Source: JAXMCI01 sp046349435
Lineage (GTDB): Bacteria > Pseudomonadota > Alphaproteobacteria > Dongiales > Dongiaceae
Assembly (NCBI GenBank): GCA_046349435.1
Contig: JAXMCI010000029.1
Location: forward strand, 1-64,000
Direction: 5' to 3'
DNA length: 64,000 nt
Shown: positions 48,997 through 58,104 of the stretch, one piece after another
Layout of the letters: every line of letters starts with the position of its first letter
How positions within the stretch are numbered: position 1 is the stretch's first letter
Made by a program: the position numbers and the translations under genes
The notes under the pieces: model-generated
Seen by the model: the letters and a program-made list of their open reading frames with translations, nothing else
Told to the model about the DNA's origin: nothing
Database searches by the model: none

Positions 48997-49016
48997 AACC
49001 CGAGCCGAGGTTCACG

Positions 49017-49430
49017 ATGCACATCGCAGCGCGGTTGGAGCAGCTGCCCCGTCCGGTCTGGATCGGCCTGATGGTGGCGGGCTTCGTCTGGTTCTGGCCG
49101 GTCGGCCTCGCGATCCTCGCCTACCTGATATGGAGCGGACGAATGAGCTGCTGGAAGCAGGGCAACGGGCGCTGGCACAACCTGCGGGACGGGGCCGGAC
49201 GGGACGGGGCCGGACGGGCCTGGTCCTGCGGCGGTCGCCGCCGCGAGGCGACCGGCAATCGCGCCTTCGACGACTATCGCGACGAGGCGCTGCGCCGGCT
49301 GGAGGAGGAGAAGCGCGACTTCCTCGACTTCCTCGAGCGGCTGCGCCACGCCAAGGACCGCGCCGAGTTCGACCAGTTCATGGCCGAGCGGCGCCGCCCC
49401 GCCCCGACCGACGGGCCGCCTGCCGCCTGA
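49017..49430 (+). CDS. DUF2852 family small membrane protein
   Basis: 137 aa with one or two N-terminal membrane segments (residues about 14-40), then DEALRRLEEEKRDFLDFLERLRHAKDRAEFDQFM, a conserved amphipathic helix of the DUF2852 family in alphaproteobacteria. Function unknown. A 12-bp duplication gives the DGAGRDGAGR repeat near residue 58. It probably is the target of the TetR regulator upstream. Confidence 0.83.
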   Translation: MHIAARLEQLPRPVWIGLMVAGFVWFWPVGLAILAYLIWSGRMSCWKQGNGRWHNLRDGAGRDGAGRAWSCGGRRREATGNRAFDDYRDEALRRLEEEKRDFLDFLERLRHAKDRAEFDQFMAERRRPAPTDGPPAA

Positions 49431-49445
49431 CGCCTGCCGCCTGAC
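49418..49445. repeat. Tandem 14-bp repeat at the end of the DUF2852 gene
   Basis: Two perfect copies of GCCTGCCGCCTGAC at 49418-49431 and 49432-49445; the first contains the stop codon. Probably a recent slippage duplication. Confidence 0.75.
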
Positions 49446-49451
49446 GCGACC

Positions 49452-51518
49452 TCAGCCGGCCGGCCCGTCTCCGGCGCCGGCCGGCGCCGCGCACCAGGCT
49501 GCCCACATCCGCCGGAACGCAGCCTCGAGATGGCCGGCGAAGCGCCGGCCGTCGCAGAGCGGCGAGGCCGCCAGCCGCTGCCGCAGCCCGGCGCGCAGCC
49601 CGGCCAGCCGCTCGCCGTCGGCGACCAGCCCGGCGGCGATCCGGACATAGCCCTCGGGCCCGTCGGCGATCAGCTCGGGCAGCCCCGCCTGGGTCAGGTG
49701 GGTCATCGAGTGCCGGCCGGCGAAGGTCGGGCCGCCCAGCGTCACCACCGGCACGCCCATCCACAGGCTCTCCAGCGTGGTCAGCCCGCCCGAATAGGGA
49801 AACGGGTCGAGCGCGACGTCGAGCCGCCCATAGGCGGCGAGCAGCTCGGCGACCGGCGCCGGGCCTTCCAGCAGCAGCCGCTCCGGCGCGATGCCGGCGG
49901 CCGTGGCGCGCGCCGCGACGCGCGCCCGCGTCGCCGCCTCGCCCAGCCCGTGGCCCTTGAGCAGCAGCCGGGCCTCCGGCACCGCGGCCAGCAGCCGGCC
50001 CCACAGCGCCAGCACGCCGTCGTTGATCTTGGCCAGGTTGTTGAAGCAGCCGAAGGTCGCCCGGCCGCCCGCCAGCAGCGGCGGGGGTGCCACCGGCGGC
50101 GCCGCGGCCGGCGCGAAGCAGACATAGCCGTCGGGCAGGCGGTGGATGCGCTCCACCGCGAAGGCCTCGGCGCCCGGCGGGCTCTCGACCGCATCGGACA
50201 GCAGCCAGCCCATCTGGGCGAGGCCGGTGGTGCCGACATAGCCGGCCCAGGTCACCTGCACCGGCGCCGGGCGCCGGGCGAGCAGCGGCAGCCGGTTGCC
50301 GGCGGTGTGGCCGGCGAGATCGACCAGGATGTCGATGCCGTCGCCGCGGATCGCCGCCTCGAGCGCGTCGATGCTGCTGCCGGCGGTGTCGCGCCAGCGG
50401 TCGGCGGCGGCGCGCAGCGCCTCGGTCACCCCGTCGGCCCGGCCGCGGTCGCTGTAGCAGGTGACCTCGACCGCGCCGCGGTCGAGCGCCGGCAGCACCG
50501 GCTGCAGGAAATAGCCGACCGGGTGGGCGCGCAGGTCGGGCGAGAGCAGGCCGACGCGCAGCCGGCGGTCGGGGTCGCGCGGGTTGGGGAAGGGCGGTGC
50601 CGGCGCCGGCGGGAACAGCGCGCCATAGGCGCGATGCGCGGCGAGCAGCCCGTCGGGCGTCTGCCGCGGATCGTACTGCAGCGCGCAGAGCAGGTTGCTG
50701 CGCACCGAGGTCGCGGCGGGCAGCAGCGCGACGGCGCGCTCGAACGCGGCCACCGCCTCGGCGATCTCGCCGCAATCGCGCAGGGCGGAGCCGAGATTGT
50801 TCCAGGCCTCGCCGAAGGCGGGCCTGAGCGCGACGGCGCGGCGGAAGGCATCCGCCGCCTCGCCCGGCCTTCCGGCTGCGCGCAGCGCATTGCCGAGATT
50901 GTAGTGCGTCTCGGGCCGCTCGGGCCGCAGCGCCACCACCGTGCGGAAGCCTTCCAGCGCCGCCTCGCCCTCGCCCGCCTCGGCCAGCGCCAGCGCCAGC
51001 TGGGCATGCGCCTCGGCGAGGTCCGGCGCCAGCGCGATGGCGCCGCGGAAGCAGGCAATCGCCTCGGGGCCGCGGCCGAGCCCGGCCAGCACGCTGCCGA
51101 GCTCGCCCAGCCAGTCGGCCCGCTCCGGGCGGAGCGCGACGGCGATCTGCAGCCGCTCGGCCGCCTCGTCGCCGCGGCCGAGCCCGGCCAGCGCCGCCGC
51201 GTGGTTGCGGTGCGCGTCCGGCAGGTCCCAGGCGAGATCCAGCGCCTGCGCATAGCAGGTCGCCGCCTCGACCCGCCGTCCCGCCTGCAGCTGCAGGTCG
51301 GCGGCCTGCAGCAGCACCGGCGCGACCGGTGACCGCAGCAGCAGCTGGCGATGGATGTCGAGCGCCTCGCCGAGCCGCCCGCGCCCGATCATCGCGGCGG
51401 CGTAGCGCAGCCGCTCCAGGACGTCCGGCGGCAGCGGCGGCGGCAGCCGGGGCAGCCGGCGCTCGGCGGCGGCGAGCAGCCAGCGCGCGGCGGGGTCGTC
51501 GGGATGGCGCGCCAGCAC
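49452..51518 (-). CDS. TPR and GT41 (SPINDLY/OGT-like) glycosyltransferase
   Basis: 688 aa from the GTG at 51516-51518. About six TPR units fill residues 1-280 (for example ALRPERPETHYNLGNALRAAGRPGEAADAFRRA). The GT41 catalytic domain (from about 300) has HPVGYFLQPVLPAL, DILVDLAGHTAGNRLPLL and the C-terminal DPFPYSGGLTTLESLWMGVPVVT. GT41 enzymes transfer GlcNAc or other sugars to proteins. The frame stays open upstream with another TPR helix (LAAALAEHRAGRL), so the true start may lie further upstream at a rare codon. Last gene of the envelope operon. Confidence 0.85.
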   Translation of the reverse strand: MLARHPDDPAARWLLAAAERRLPRLPPPLPPDVLERLRYAAAMIGRGRLGEALDIHRQLLLRSPVAPVLLQAADLQLQAGRRVEAATCYAQALDLAWDLPDAHRNHAAALAGLGRGDEAAERLQIAVALRPERADWLGELGSVLAGLGRGPEAIACFRGAIALAPDLAEAHAQLALALAEAGEGEAALEGFRTVVALRPERPETHYNLGNALRAAGRPGEAADAFRRAVALRPAFGEAWNNLGSALRDCGEIAEAVAAFERAVALLPAATSVRSNLLCALQYDPRQTPDGLLAAHRAYGALFPPAPAPPFPNPRDPDRRLRVGLLSPDLRAHPVGYFLQPVLPALDRGAVEVTCYSDRGRADGVTEALRAAADRWRDTAGSSIDALEAAIRGDGIDILVDLAGHTAGNRLPLLARRPAPVQVTWAGYVGTTGLAQMGWLLSDAVESPPGAEAFAVERIHRLPDGYVCFAPAAAPPVAPPPLLAGGRATFGCFNNLAKINDGVLALWGRLLAAVPEARLLLKGHGLGEAATRARVAARATAAGIAPERLLLEGPAPVAELLAAYGRLDVALDPFPYSGGLTTLESLWMGVPVVTLGGPTFAGRHSMTHLTQAGLPELIADGPEGYVRIAAGLVADGERLAGLRAGLRQRLAASPLCDGRRFAGHLEAAFRRMWAAWCAAPAGAGDGPAG

Positions 51519-51606
51519 GGCGCGATAGCTGGCGGCGGCCGGCTTCAGCCGCCCGGCGCGGTGCTCGGCGAGCGCGGCGGCCAGGCGGTGCGGCGGGCGC
51601 CTGGGG

Positions 51607-52815
51607 CTACTTATAGGGATCGGCCGCGTCGCGCAGCCCGTCGCCGAAGAAGTTGAAGGCCAGCACCACCAGGATCACCGGCAGGGCCGGGAACAGCAGC
51701 CAGGGATAGAGCGCCACGACGTTGACGTTCTGCGCCTCGCTCAGCAGCACGCCCCAGCTGGTGATCGGCTGGCGCAGCCCGAGGCCGAGGAAGGACAGCG
51801 CCGTCTCGCCGAGGATCATGTTCGGCACCGCCAGCGTCACCGAGGCGATCAGGTGGCTGGTGAAGCTCGGCAGCAGGTGACGGGTGATGATGCGGCGCGG
51901 CCGGGCGCCCATCAGCTGGGCGGCGACGCAGAAATCCTCCTCGCGCAGCGACAGCAGCTTGGAGCGCACGGCGCGCGCCAGCCCGGTCCAGTCGAGCAAT
52001 CCCAGGATGATGGTGATGCCGAAATAGATCAGCAGCGGGCTCCAGGTCACCGGCAGGATCGCCGCCAGCGCCAGCCAGAGCGGGATGTGCGGCAGCGAGC
52101 GCAGCACCTCGATCAGGCGCTGCGACAGGTTGTCGATCCAGCCGCCGTGATAGCCGGCCAGCCCGCCGATGCTGACGCCGAGCAGGAAGCTGACGCTGAC
52201 CCCGAGCAGCCCGATGGTGAGCGAGATGCGCGCCCCGTAGAGGATGCGCGAGAGCATGTCGCGGCCGAGCCGGTCGGTGCCGAGCAGGAACAGCGTGCCG
52301 CCCTGGCTCGGGCACATCAGGTGCAGGTTGCCGGGGACCAGCCCCCACCAGTAGTAGGAATCGCCGCGGCAGAGGAAGCGGATCGGCTGCGGCCTGCTGC
52401 GGTCCTCGGTGTAGACGCGCTGCAGGTTCTCGCGGTTCAGCTGATAGCTGTAGTCGTAGACGAAGGGGCCGAGGAAGCGCCCCTCGTGGAACAGGTGCAC
52501 GCTCTGCGGCGGCGCGTAGATGTAGTCGACGTGCCGGGCGTGCAGGTTGTAGGGCGCCAGGAACTCGCTCACCAGGATGGAGAGGTAGCTGATCAGCAGG
52601 AAGAGGCCGGAGACCACGGCCAGCCGGTGGCGGAGGAACTTCCACCACATCATCTTCCATTGCGAGGCGAGGTAGTAGCGCTCCTGCTGCGGCGTCAGCC
52701 GCTCCACCGAGGCCGGGTCGAAGGGCTCGGTCGAGACCTGGTGCGGCACCGGGTCGGGCAGCAGCCGGCGGCGCGGCTCGCCGCGGCCGGGCACGCTGCC
52801 GTCGGCGACGCTCAC
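51607..52815 (-). CDS. Opp-type ABC transporter permease (OppC-like)
   Basis: 402 aa from a GTG start that overlaps the upstream permease stop (GTGA). An N-terminal cytosolic stretch with a Trp/Arg-rich cluster (WKMMWWKFLRHR) precedes membrane segments; a large periplasmic loop sits between the first two. LGTDRLGRDMLSRILYGAR and the EAA-loop (LMGARPRRIITRHLLPS) mark the oligopeptide/nickel permease family. It pairs with the OppB-like protein. Substrate unknown. Confidence 0.9.
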   Translation of the reverse strand: MSVADGSVPGRGEPRRRLLPDPVPHQVSTEPFDPASVERLTPQQERYYLASQWKMMWWKFLRHRLAVVSGLFLLISYLSILVSEFLAPYNLHARHVDYIYAPPQSVHLFHEGRFLGPFVYDYSYQLNRENLQRVYTEDRSRPQPIRFLCRGDSYYWWGLVPGNLHLMCPSQGGTLFLLGTDRLGRDMLSRILYGARISLTIGLLGVSVSFLLGVSIGGLAGYHGGWIDNLSQRLIEVLRSLPHIPLWLALAAILPVTWSPLLIYFGITIILGLLDWTGLARAVRSKLLSLREEDFCVAAQLMGARPRRIITRHLLPSFTSHLIASVTLAVPNMILGETALSFLGLGLRQPITSWGVLLSEAQNVNVVALYPWLLFPALPVILVVLAFNFFGDGLRDAADPYK

Positions 52816-53810
52816 TTCGTCGCTCCCGCGCCGAGCCGGATGCGCGGGTCGAGCAATCCCAGCAGCACGTCGGAGACGAACACGCCGATCACCGTCAGCA
52901 TGGCGAGGAACATCAGGAAGGAGCCGGCCAGGAACATGTCCTGGCTGCGCAGCGCGTCGAGCAGCATCGGCCCGGTGGTCGGCAGCGACATCACCACCGA
53001 GACGATCACCGCGCCGGAGACCATCTCGGGCAGCAGCGTGCCGATGTCGGCGATGAACGGGTTCAGCGACATGCGCAGCGGGTACTTGACCAGCAGCCGG
53101 CCGCGCGGCAGGCCCTTGGCGCGGGCGGTGACGACATACTGCTTCTGCAGCTCGTCGAGCAGGTTGGCGCGCAGCCGGCGGATCTGCGCCGCGGTGCCCG
53201 ACGCGCCGATCACCACCACCGGCAGCCAGAGATGGGCGAGCACCGACTGCAGCTTGCCCCAGCTCCAGGGCTGGTCGATGTAGTTCGGGTCCATCAGCCC
53301 GCCGATCGAGGTGCCGAACCAGACGTTGGCGAAGTAGAGCAGCACCAGCGCCAGCAGGAAGCTCGGCGTCGCCATCCCGATGAAGCCCAGCACGCTGAGG
53401 CCGTAGTCGCCGAGGCTGTACTGGTGCGTCGCCGAGTAGATGCCGATCGGGAACGACACCACCCAGACGAACAGCACGGTGGCGATCGACACCAGGGCGG
53501 TGAGCAGCAGCCGGTCGCCGACCACCTTGTTGACCGGCAGGCTGTACTCGAAGGAGTAGCCCATGTCGCCCTGCAGCAGGTTCGTCACCCAGACGAAGTA
53601 CTGCTCGTAGAACGGCCGGTCGAGGCCGTACTGCTTGCGCAGGAACTCGATCTTCGCCGGGTTGACCGCCTCGCCCTGGCTCTGCAGCTCGTCGATGTAG
53701 CTGGAGAGGTAGTCGCCGGGCGGCGCCTGGATGATGGCGAAGATCAGGAAGCTGATCACCAGCAGCGTGGGGATCATGGTGAACAGCCGGCGCAGCAGGT
53801 AGGCGAACAT
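52812..53810 (-). CDS. Opp-type ABC transporter permease (OppB-like)
   Basis: 332 aa with six hydrophobic segments. N-terminal MFAYLLRRLFTMIPTLLVISFLIF and the EAA-type loop TARAKGLPRGRLLVKYPLRM fit OppB/DppB. With the OppC-like partner and the fused ATPase it forms an ABC importer for peptides or similar solutes. No solute-binding protein gene is seen in the locus. The ATPase gene ends 10 bp upstream. Confidence 0.9.
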   Translation of the reverse strand: MFAYLLRRLFTMIPTLLVISFLIFAIIQAPPGDYLSSYIDELQSQGEAVNPAKIEFLRKQYGLDRPFYEQYFVWVTNLLQGDMGYSFEYSLPVNKVVGDRLLLTALVSIATVLFVWVVSFPIGIYSATHQYSLGDYGLSVLGFIGMATPSFLLALVLLYFANVWFGTSIGGLMDPNYIDQPWSWGKLQSVLAHLWLPVVVIGASGTAAQIRRLRANLLDELQKQYVVTARAKGLPRGRLLVKYPLRMSLNPFIADIGTLLPEMVSGAVIVSVVMSLPTTGPMLLDALRSQDMFLAGSFLMFLAMLTVIGVFVSDVLLGLLDPRIRLGAGATK

Positions 53811-53820
53811 CAGGGCACCG

Positions 53821-55707
53821 TCACGAGGCGAGGTCGAGCTCGGCCGGCGCCTCGGTGGCGCGCACATAGTGGCCGTTGCCGAGATGCATCAGCTGCGGCT
53901 GCCGGCTGGCGTCGATGGTGAAGGGCGCCGGCCAGGCCGCCGGGTTGGAGGCCTTGCCCTCCATCAGGCGGGTGAAGTCGAGCGGATGGTCGGGGTTGGG
54001 CTCCGGCACCGCGGCGAGCAGCGCGCGGGTGTAGGGATGCACCGGGTTGCGGAAGAGCAGCGCGCGCGGCGCCAGCTCGACCAGCCGGCCGGCGCACATC
54101 ACCGCGATCCGGTCGGCGATGTAGTCGACCACCGCCAGGTTGTGCGAGATGAACAGGTAGGTCAGCCCGAGCTTGTCCTGCAGGTCCTTCAGCAGGTTGA
54201 GGATCTGCGCCTGGATCGAGACGTCGAGCGCCGAGACCGGCTCGTCGCAGATCAGGAAGTCGGGCTTGAGGGCGAGCGCGCGGGCGATGCCGATGCGCTG
54301 CCGCTGGCCGCCGGAGAAGCTGTGCGGATAGCGCTTGAGGTAGCGCGGGTCGAGCCCGACCAGCTCCATCAGCTCCTTGACCATCTCGTTGCGCGTCTCG
54401 GAATTGCCGATCCTGTGGATGATCAGCGGCTCGCTGATGATGTCGAACACCGTCATGCGCGGGTTGAGCGAGCTGAACGGATCCTGGAACATGAACTGGA
54501 TCTTGCGGCGAAACGTCATCAGCGCCTCGCCTTCCAGCGCCAGCAGGTCGACCAGCGTGCCGCGGTCGTTGTAGATGATCTTGCCGCTGTCCGGCGTCAG
54601 CGCCCGCATGATGATCTTGCTGAGCGTGGTCTTGCCGCAGCCGCTCTCGCCGACCAGCCCCAGGCACTCGCCGCGGGCGATGTCGAACCCGACATTGTCG
54701 CAGGCCAGCACGCCCTTGCTCTGGCCGCCGAAGAAGCCGCCCTTGCGCACGAGGTACTGCTTGGTGATGCGGTTGACCGAGAGCAGCGGCCCGACCTCGT
54801 CGGCGCCCTCCGGCCAGGGCTCCTTGGCGGCGAGCAGCTGGCCGGTCGCCGGCTTGATCTCGCGGATCGGCACCAGCCGCTCGCCCGGCTTCATGTCGAA
54901 GCGCGGCACCGCGTTCAGCAGGGCGCGCAGATAGGGGTGGCTCGGCGCGCGGAAGATGTCGTCGAGCGTGCCGCACTCCATGACCCGGCCGTGATACATC
55001 ACCACCACCTCGTCGGCCATGTTGGCGACGACGCCGAGGTCGTGGGTGATCATCAGCAGGGCCATGCCGAGCTCGGCCTGCAGGTCGCCCATCAGCTTGA
55101 GGATCTGCGCCTGGATGGTGACGTCGAGCGCGGTGGTCGGCTCGTCGGCGATCAGCAGCGCCGGCCGGCAGATCAGCGCCATGGCGATCATCGCGCGCTG
55201 GCGCAGCCCGCCGGAGAGCTCGAAAGGATAGGTGTCGAGCGCGCGCAGCGGGTCGGGGAACCCGACCAGCCGGAGCATGTCGCGCACCAGCTCGCGGCCT
55301 TCCGTCTTGCCGACCCGGCGATGCAGGTGCAGCGCCTCGCCGATCTGGTCGCCGATCGTGTGCACCGGCGACAGCGCCGTCATCGGCTCCTGGAAGATGA
55401 TCGAGATGCGGCCGCCGCGGATCGCCTGCATCACCCGGCTGTTCGGGCGCAGCGCCGCGATGTCGGTGACGGTGCCCGGCAGGTTGGGGTCGGCGAACAG
55501 GATCTGGCCGTCGCGGATCACCGCGGAGCGCGGCAGGATCCCCATGATCGCCTGGCTCACCACCGACTTGCCCGAGCCCGACTCGCCGACCAGCGCCACG
55601 GTGCTGCCGGGCGCCACCCGGAAGGAGACGCCGCGCACCGCGTCGATGACGCCGCCATCGACGCGGAAGGAGACCGCCAGGCTGCGGACGGTGAGCAGGT
55701 CGGTCAT
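53821..55707 (-). CDS. Fused two-domain Opp-type ABC ATPase (OppD-OppF-like)
   Basis: 628 aa with two nucleotide-binding domains. Domain 1: Walker A GESGSGKS (41-48), signature LSGGLRQR (164-171), Walker B LLIADEPTT. Domain 2: Walker A GESGCGKTT (353-361), signature FSGGQRQR, Walker B LICDEPVSALD. The OppD/F-specific C-terminal segments (HPYLRALL, HPYTRALL) follow each. One chain serves both permeases. Its ATG overlaps the upstream small protein stop by 4 bp. Confidence 0.93.
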   Translation of the reverse strand: MTDLLTVRSLAVSFRVDGGVIDAVRGVSFRVAPGSTVALVGESGSGKSVVSQAIMGILPRSAVIRDGQILFADPNLPGTVTDIAALRPNSRVMQAIRGGRISIIFQEPMTALSPVHTIGDQIGEALHLHRRVGKTEGRELVRDMLRLVGFPDPLRALDTYPFELSGGLRQRAMIAMALICRPALLIADEPTTALDVTIQAQILKLMGDLQAELGMALLMITHDLGVVANMADEVVVMYHGRVMECGTLDDIFRAPSHPYLRALLNAVPRFDMKPGERLVPIREIKPATGQLLAAKEPWPEGADEVGPLLSVNRITKQYLVRKGGFFGGQSKGVLACDNVGFDIARGECLGLVGESGCGKTTLSKIIMRALTPDSGKIIYNDRGTLVDLLALEGEALMTFRRKIQFMFQDPFSSLNPRMTVFDIISEPLIIHRIGNSETRNEMVKELMELVGLDPRYLKRYPHSFSGGQRQRIGIARALALKPDFLICDEPVSALDVSIQAQILNLLKDLQDKLGLTYLFISHNLAVVDYIADRIAVMCAGRLVELAPRALLFRNPVHPYTRALLAAVPEPNPDHPLDFTRLMEGKASNPAAWPAPFTIDASRQPQLMHLGNGHYVRATEAPAELDLAS

Positions 55708-56213
55708 GGCTGCGCCTCCGCGGCCGCCCCGGCCGGCTCGCGCGCCGCGAGGTTGGCGAGCGTGATCTCGTCGAGCACCAGGTCGTTGTCGCGCGCGGCC
55801 AGCACGGCGCGCTCGATCACGCGGTCGAATCCTTCAAGGGTGGAATCGACCGCGATGCGGGTGCCGGCTCCGGTCAGCTGCAGCACCATCCATCCCCCCT
55901 GGCGATTGCGCCGGGTCGAGTAGTAACGCAGCCGCAATCCCGACAGATCCCGCCATCGCACCGACCGCATGCCCGCCCCACCGGCCGCCAGCGCCTCGTC
56001 GTTGAGGATGATCCGCGTCCGCTGGCGCCACACGTTGCGCAATGTGAAGACGAGAAACAGGCCCGTCAATCCGCCAAATATGACGATGGCGGCCGGCGCC
56101 GTCGGGGCCAGCGCCCAGGCGCCGCCGCTCAGCGCCGCGCCCACCCCGCCGCGCGCATAGTCGGGCAGCAGCGCCGCGAAGGGATAGCGCAGCTCCTCGC
56201 CCGCGGTGCTCAC
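55704..56213 (-). CDS. Small membrane protein of unknown function
   Basis: 169 aa from a GTG start overlapping the deacetylase-like stop (GTGA). A pair of hydrophobic segments, LAPTAPAAIVIFGGLTGLFL, lies in the N-terminal third, followed by an all-beta region (TRIILNDEALAAGG, SGLRLRYYSTRRN) that could be PH-like. No family recognised. It sits between a deacetylase and the transporter ATPase, coupled to both, so it is presumably part of the same pathway. Confidence 0.72.
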   Translation of the reverse strand: MSTAGEELRYPFAALLPDYARGGVGAALSGGAWALAPTAPAAIVIFGGLTGLFLVFTLRNVWRQRTRIILNDEALAAGGAGMRSVRWRDLSGLRLRYYSTRRNRQGGWMVLQLTGAGTRIAVDSTLEGFDRVIERAVLAARDNDLVLDEITLANLAAREPAGAAAEAQP

Positions 56214-56962
56214 GACCGGGCCCCGAACAGCTCGTCGGCCGAGAGGAAGCGCGCGCCGCCCTCGATCAGCGTCGCCAGCCAGCGCTCGACGAAGGTCCAG
56301 GCGTCGGCCCCGTGCACCAGGTGGTGGGTCAGCAGGCCGGTGGCCTCGGTCCGGTCGACCAGGCCGCCGCGCCGGGCCGAGAGATGGTCGATGGTCAGCC
56401 GCAGCGCCGCCGCCTCGCCGACGAAGCCGCGGGCCTGCCAGTCGACGATGTCGACATGGGTGTTGACCAGGACCAGGCCGGGGCCGCCGCTCGCCGCCCG
56501 GCGCGGCCGGTAGGTCGAGAGGCCGGCATAGCCGGCGGCGGGCAGCGCCGCGGCGACCTCCGGGTCGATGCGGTTCCAGGGCGGCACCAGCACCCGGCGG
56601 AAACGGGCGCCGAACAGGCGGACGAGCCGCCGGGCGCCGCGGCCGAGCTCCTCCAGCACCGCGGCCAGCGGCCGCTCGGCGCCGAGCTCGGCCTTCTTGG
56701 CGCCGGCCGGCGCGTGGTTGAGGTGGGCATAGCCGTGCTGCAGCACCGCGGCGGTCTCGCCGGCCAGCCGCTCGGCCAGCGCCGGGGTGGCGAGCGCCGG
56801 GATGACCGCCAGCGCCAGCGGCAGCCGGCCGGCCTCGGCGAGCAGCCGGTCGAGCGCGGCCGAGGGCTCGGTGGCGTCGTCGTCGCGCCACCACAGGGTC
56901 GGCACCAGCCCGTCCGCGCGCCACAGCGCCAGCTCGGCGGCGAGCAGCGCCCAGCTGCTCAT
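56210..56962 (-). CDS. Polysaccharide deacetylase-like family protein
   Basis: 250 aa. The opening PTLWWRDDDATEP, HGYAHLNH, and LVPPWNRID resemble NodB-type and WalW-like deacetylases (the Asp-Asp and His pair are possible metal ligands), and DIVDWQARG and LTHHLVHG follow. It may remove acetyl groups from a glycan; a non-enzymatic member is possible. Its start overlaps the upstream glycosyltransferase stop by 4 bp; ATG at 56960-56962. Confidence 0.78.
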   Translation of the reverse strand: MSSWALLAAELALWRADGLVPTLWWRDDDATEPSAALDRLLAEAGRLPLALAVIPALATPALAERLAGETAAVLQHGYAHLNHAPAGAKKAELGAERPLAAVLEELGRGARRLVRLFGARFRRVLVPPWNRIDPEVAAALPAAGYAGLSTYRPRRAASGGPGLVLVNTHVDIVDWQARGFVGEAAALRLTIDHLSARRGGLVDRTEATGLLTHHLVHGADAWTFVERWLATLIEGGARFLSADELFGARS

Positions 56963-58104
56963 CGCACCGCCAGCGCCTGCAGGCAACGCGCCGTGCCGGC
57001 GGCCCCGTCGAGATCGAGGCCGGCCAGCGGCGGCGGCGGCCGGTCGAGCGCGGCGTCGAGCGCCGCCGCCAGCCGCTCCGGCGTCAGGTCGGCGGCCTCG
57101 ACCAGCCCGACCAGCCCGCGCGCGGCGAGCCGCCGGGCGCGCAGGGTCTGCTCCATCTCGTTCCCGGCGGCGAACGGCACGATGACCGCGCGCGCGCCCG
57201 CGACCAGCAAGTCCATGACGGTGTTATAGCCGCCTTGCGACAGGGATATCAGACAATTCCGCAGCAGGGTCGGGAAGTCCCGCCGGAAGCGCTCGACGCT
57301 GACGCCGGGCGGCGCGGCGGCGGCGATCCCGGCCAGCGCCGCGTCGGGCAGGTTGGGACCGGCGATCAGCCGCCAGGGCGCCGCGGCGGCGCGGCAGAGC
57401 GGCCGCGCCGCCAGCGCCGCGCGCAGCAGTGGCAGCCCGACGGCGCCGCCGCCGGCCGAGACCACCACCTCGCCGCGTCCGGCCGCGCTCGCCGGGTCCG
57501 CGGACCCGCTCTCGACGACGTAACCGGTGTATTCGATGCGGTCGGCCAGCGCCGCGGCGGCCGGAAAAGATTCCTCGATGCGGAACAGCCGGGGATCGCC
57601 GTGCACCAGCACCCGGTCGTAGAAGCGCTCGACCAGCGCGACGATCTCGCGCTGGCGCTTCGGGTCGGGCTTGTCGACCAGGATGTCGCGCACCGAGCAG
57701 GCGACCCGCGGCGGCGTCGGGCGCGCCGCCGCCGCCTCGAGCAGCGGCAGCAGCTCGAAGCGGAAGGGCCGGCGGCCGAACGGGAACAGCTCGATCAGCA
57801 GGATGTCGGGCGCCTCGGCCGCGAAGGCGGCGAGCAGCGCGTCGCGCCGCGCCATGCGCCAGGCGTCGTCGATCGGCCGGCCGGCGGCGTCGAGGATGGT
57901 GGCGAAGCCCTCGTCGCCGGCCAGCGCCGGCGCCAGCTGCAGCAGCCGGGCGCCGCCGATCGAGAGGTGCGGCACCGGCGCGCCGCCGGTGACGAACAGC
58001 ACGTCGAAGCCGGCGGCGTCGAGCGCCCGGGCGATCACCGCGGCGCGCCGGAGATGGCCGATGCCGAGCAGGTGCTGGACGTAGAAGAAGACCCTGGCGC
58101 TCAT
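56959..58104 (-). CDS. MurG-like glycosyltransferase (GT28 C-terminal domain type)
   Basis: 381 aa. N-terminal VFFYVQHLLGIGHLRRAAVIARAL and the C-terminal SQGGYNTVMDLLVAGARAVIVPF are the acceptor and donor ends of a GT-B fold related to MurG. It resembles the gene at 61199-62440, which suggests duplication. Coupled to the histidine phosphatase upstream by a 4-bp overlap. Confidence 0.85.
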   Translation of the reverse strand: MSARVFFYVQHLLGIGHLRRAAVIARALDAAGFDVLFVTGGAPVPHLSIGGARLLQLAPALAGDEGFATILDAAGRPIDDAWRMARRDALLAAFAAEAPDILLIELFPFGRRPFRFELLPLLEAAAARPTPPRVACSVRDILVDKPDPKRQREIVALVERFYDRVLVHGDPRLFRIEESFPAAAALADRIEYTGYVVESGSADPASAAGRGEVVVSAGGGAVGLPLLRAALAARPLCRAAAAPWRLIAGPNLPDAALAGIAAAAPPGVSVERFRRDFPTLLRNCLISLSQGGYNTVMDLLVAGARAVIVPFAAGNEMEQTLRARRLAARGLVGLVEAADLTPERLAAALDAALDRPPPPLAGLDLDGAAGTARCLQALAVR

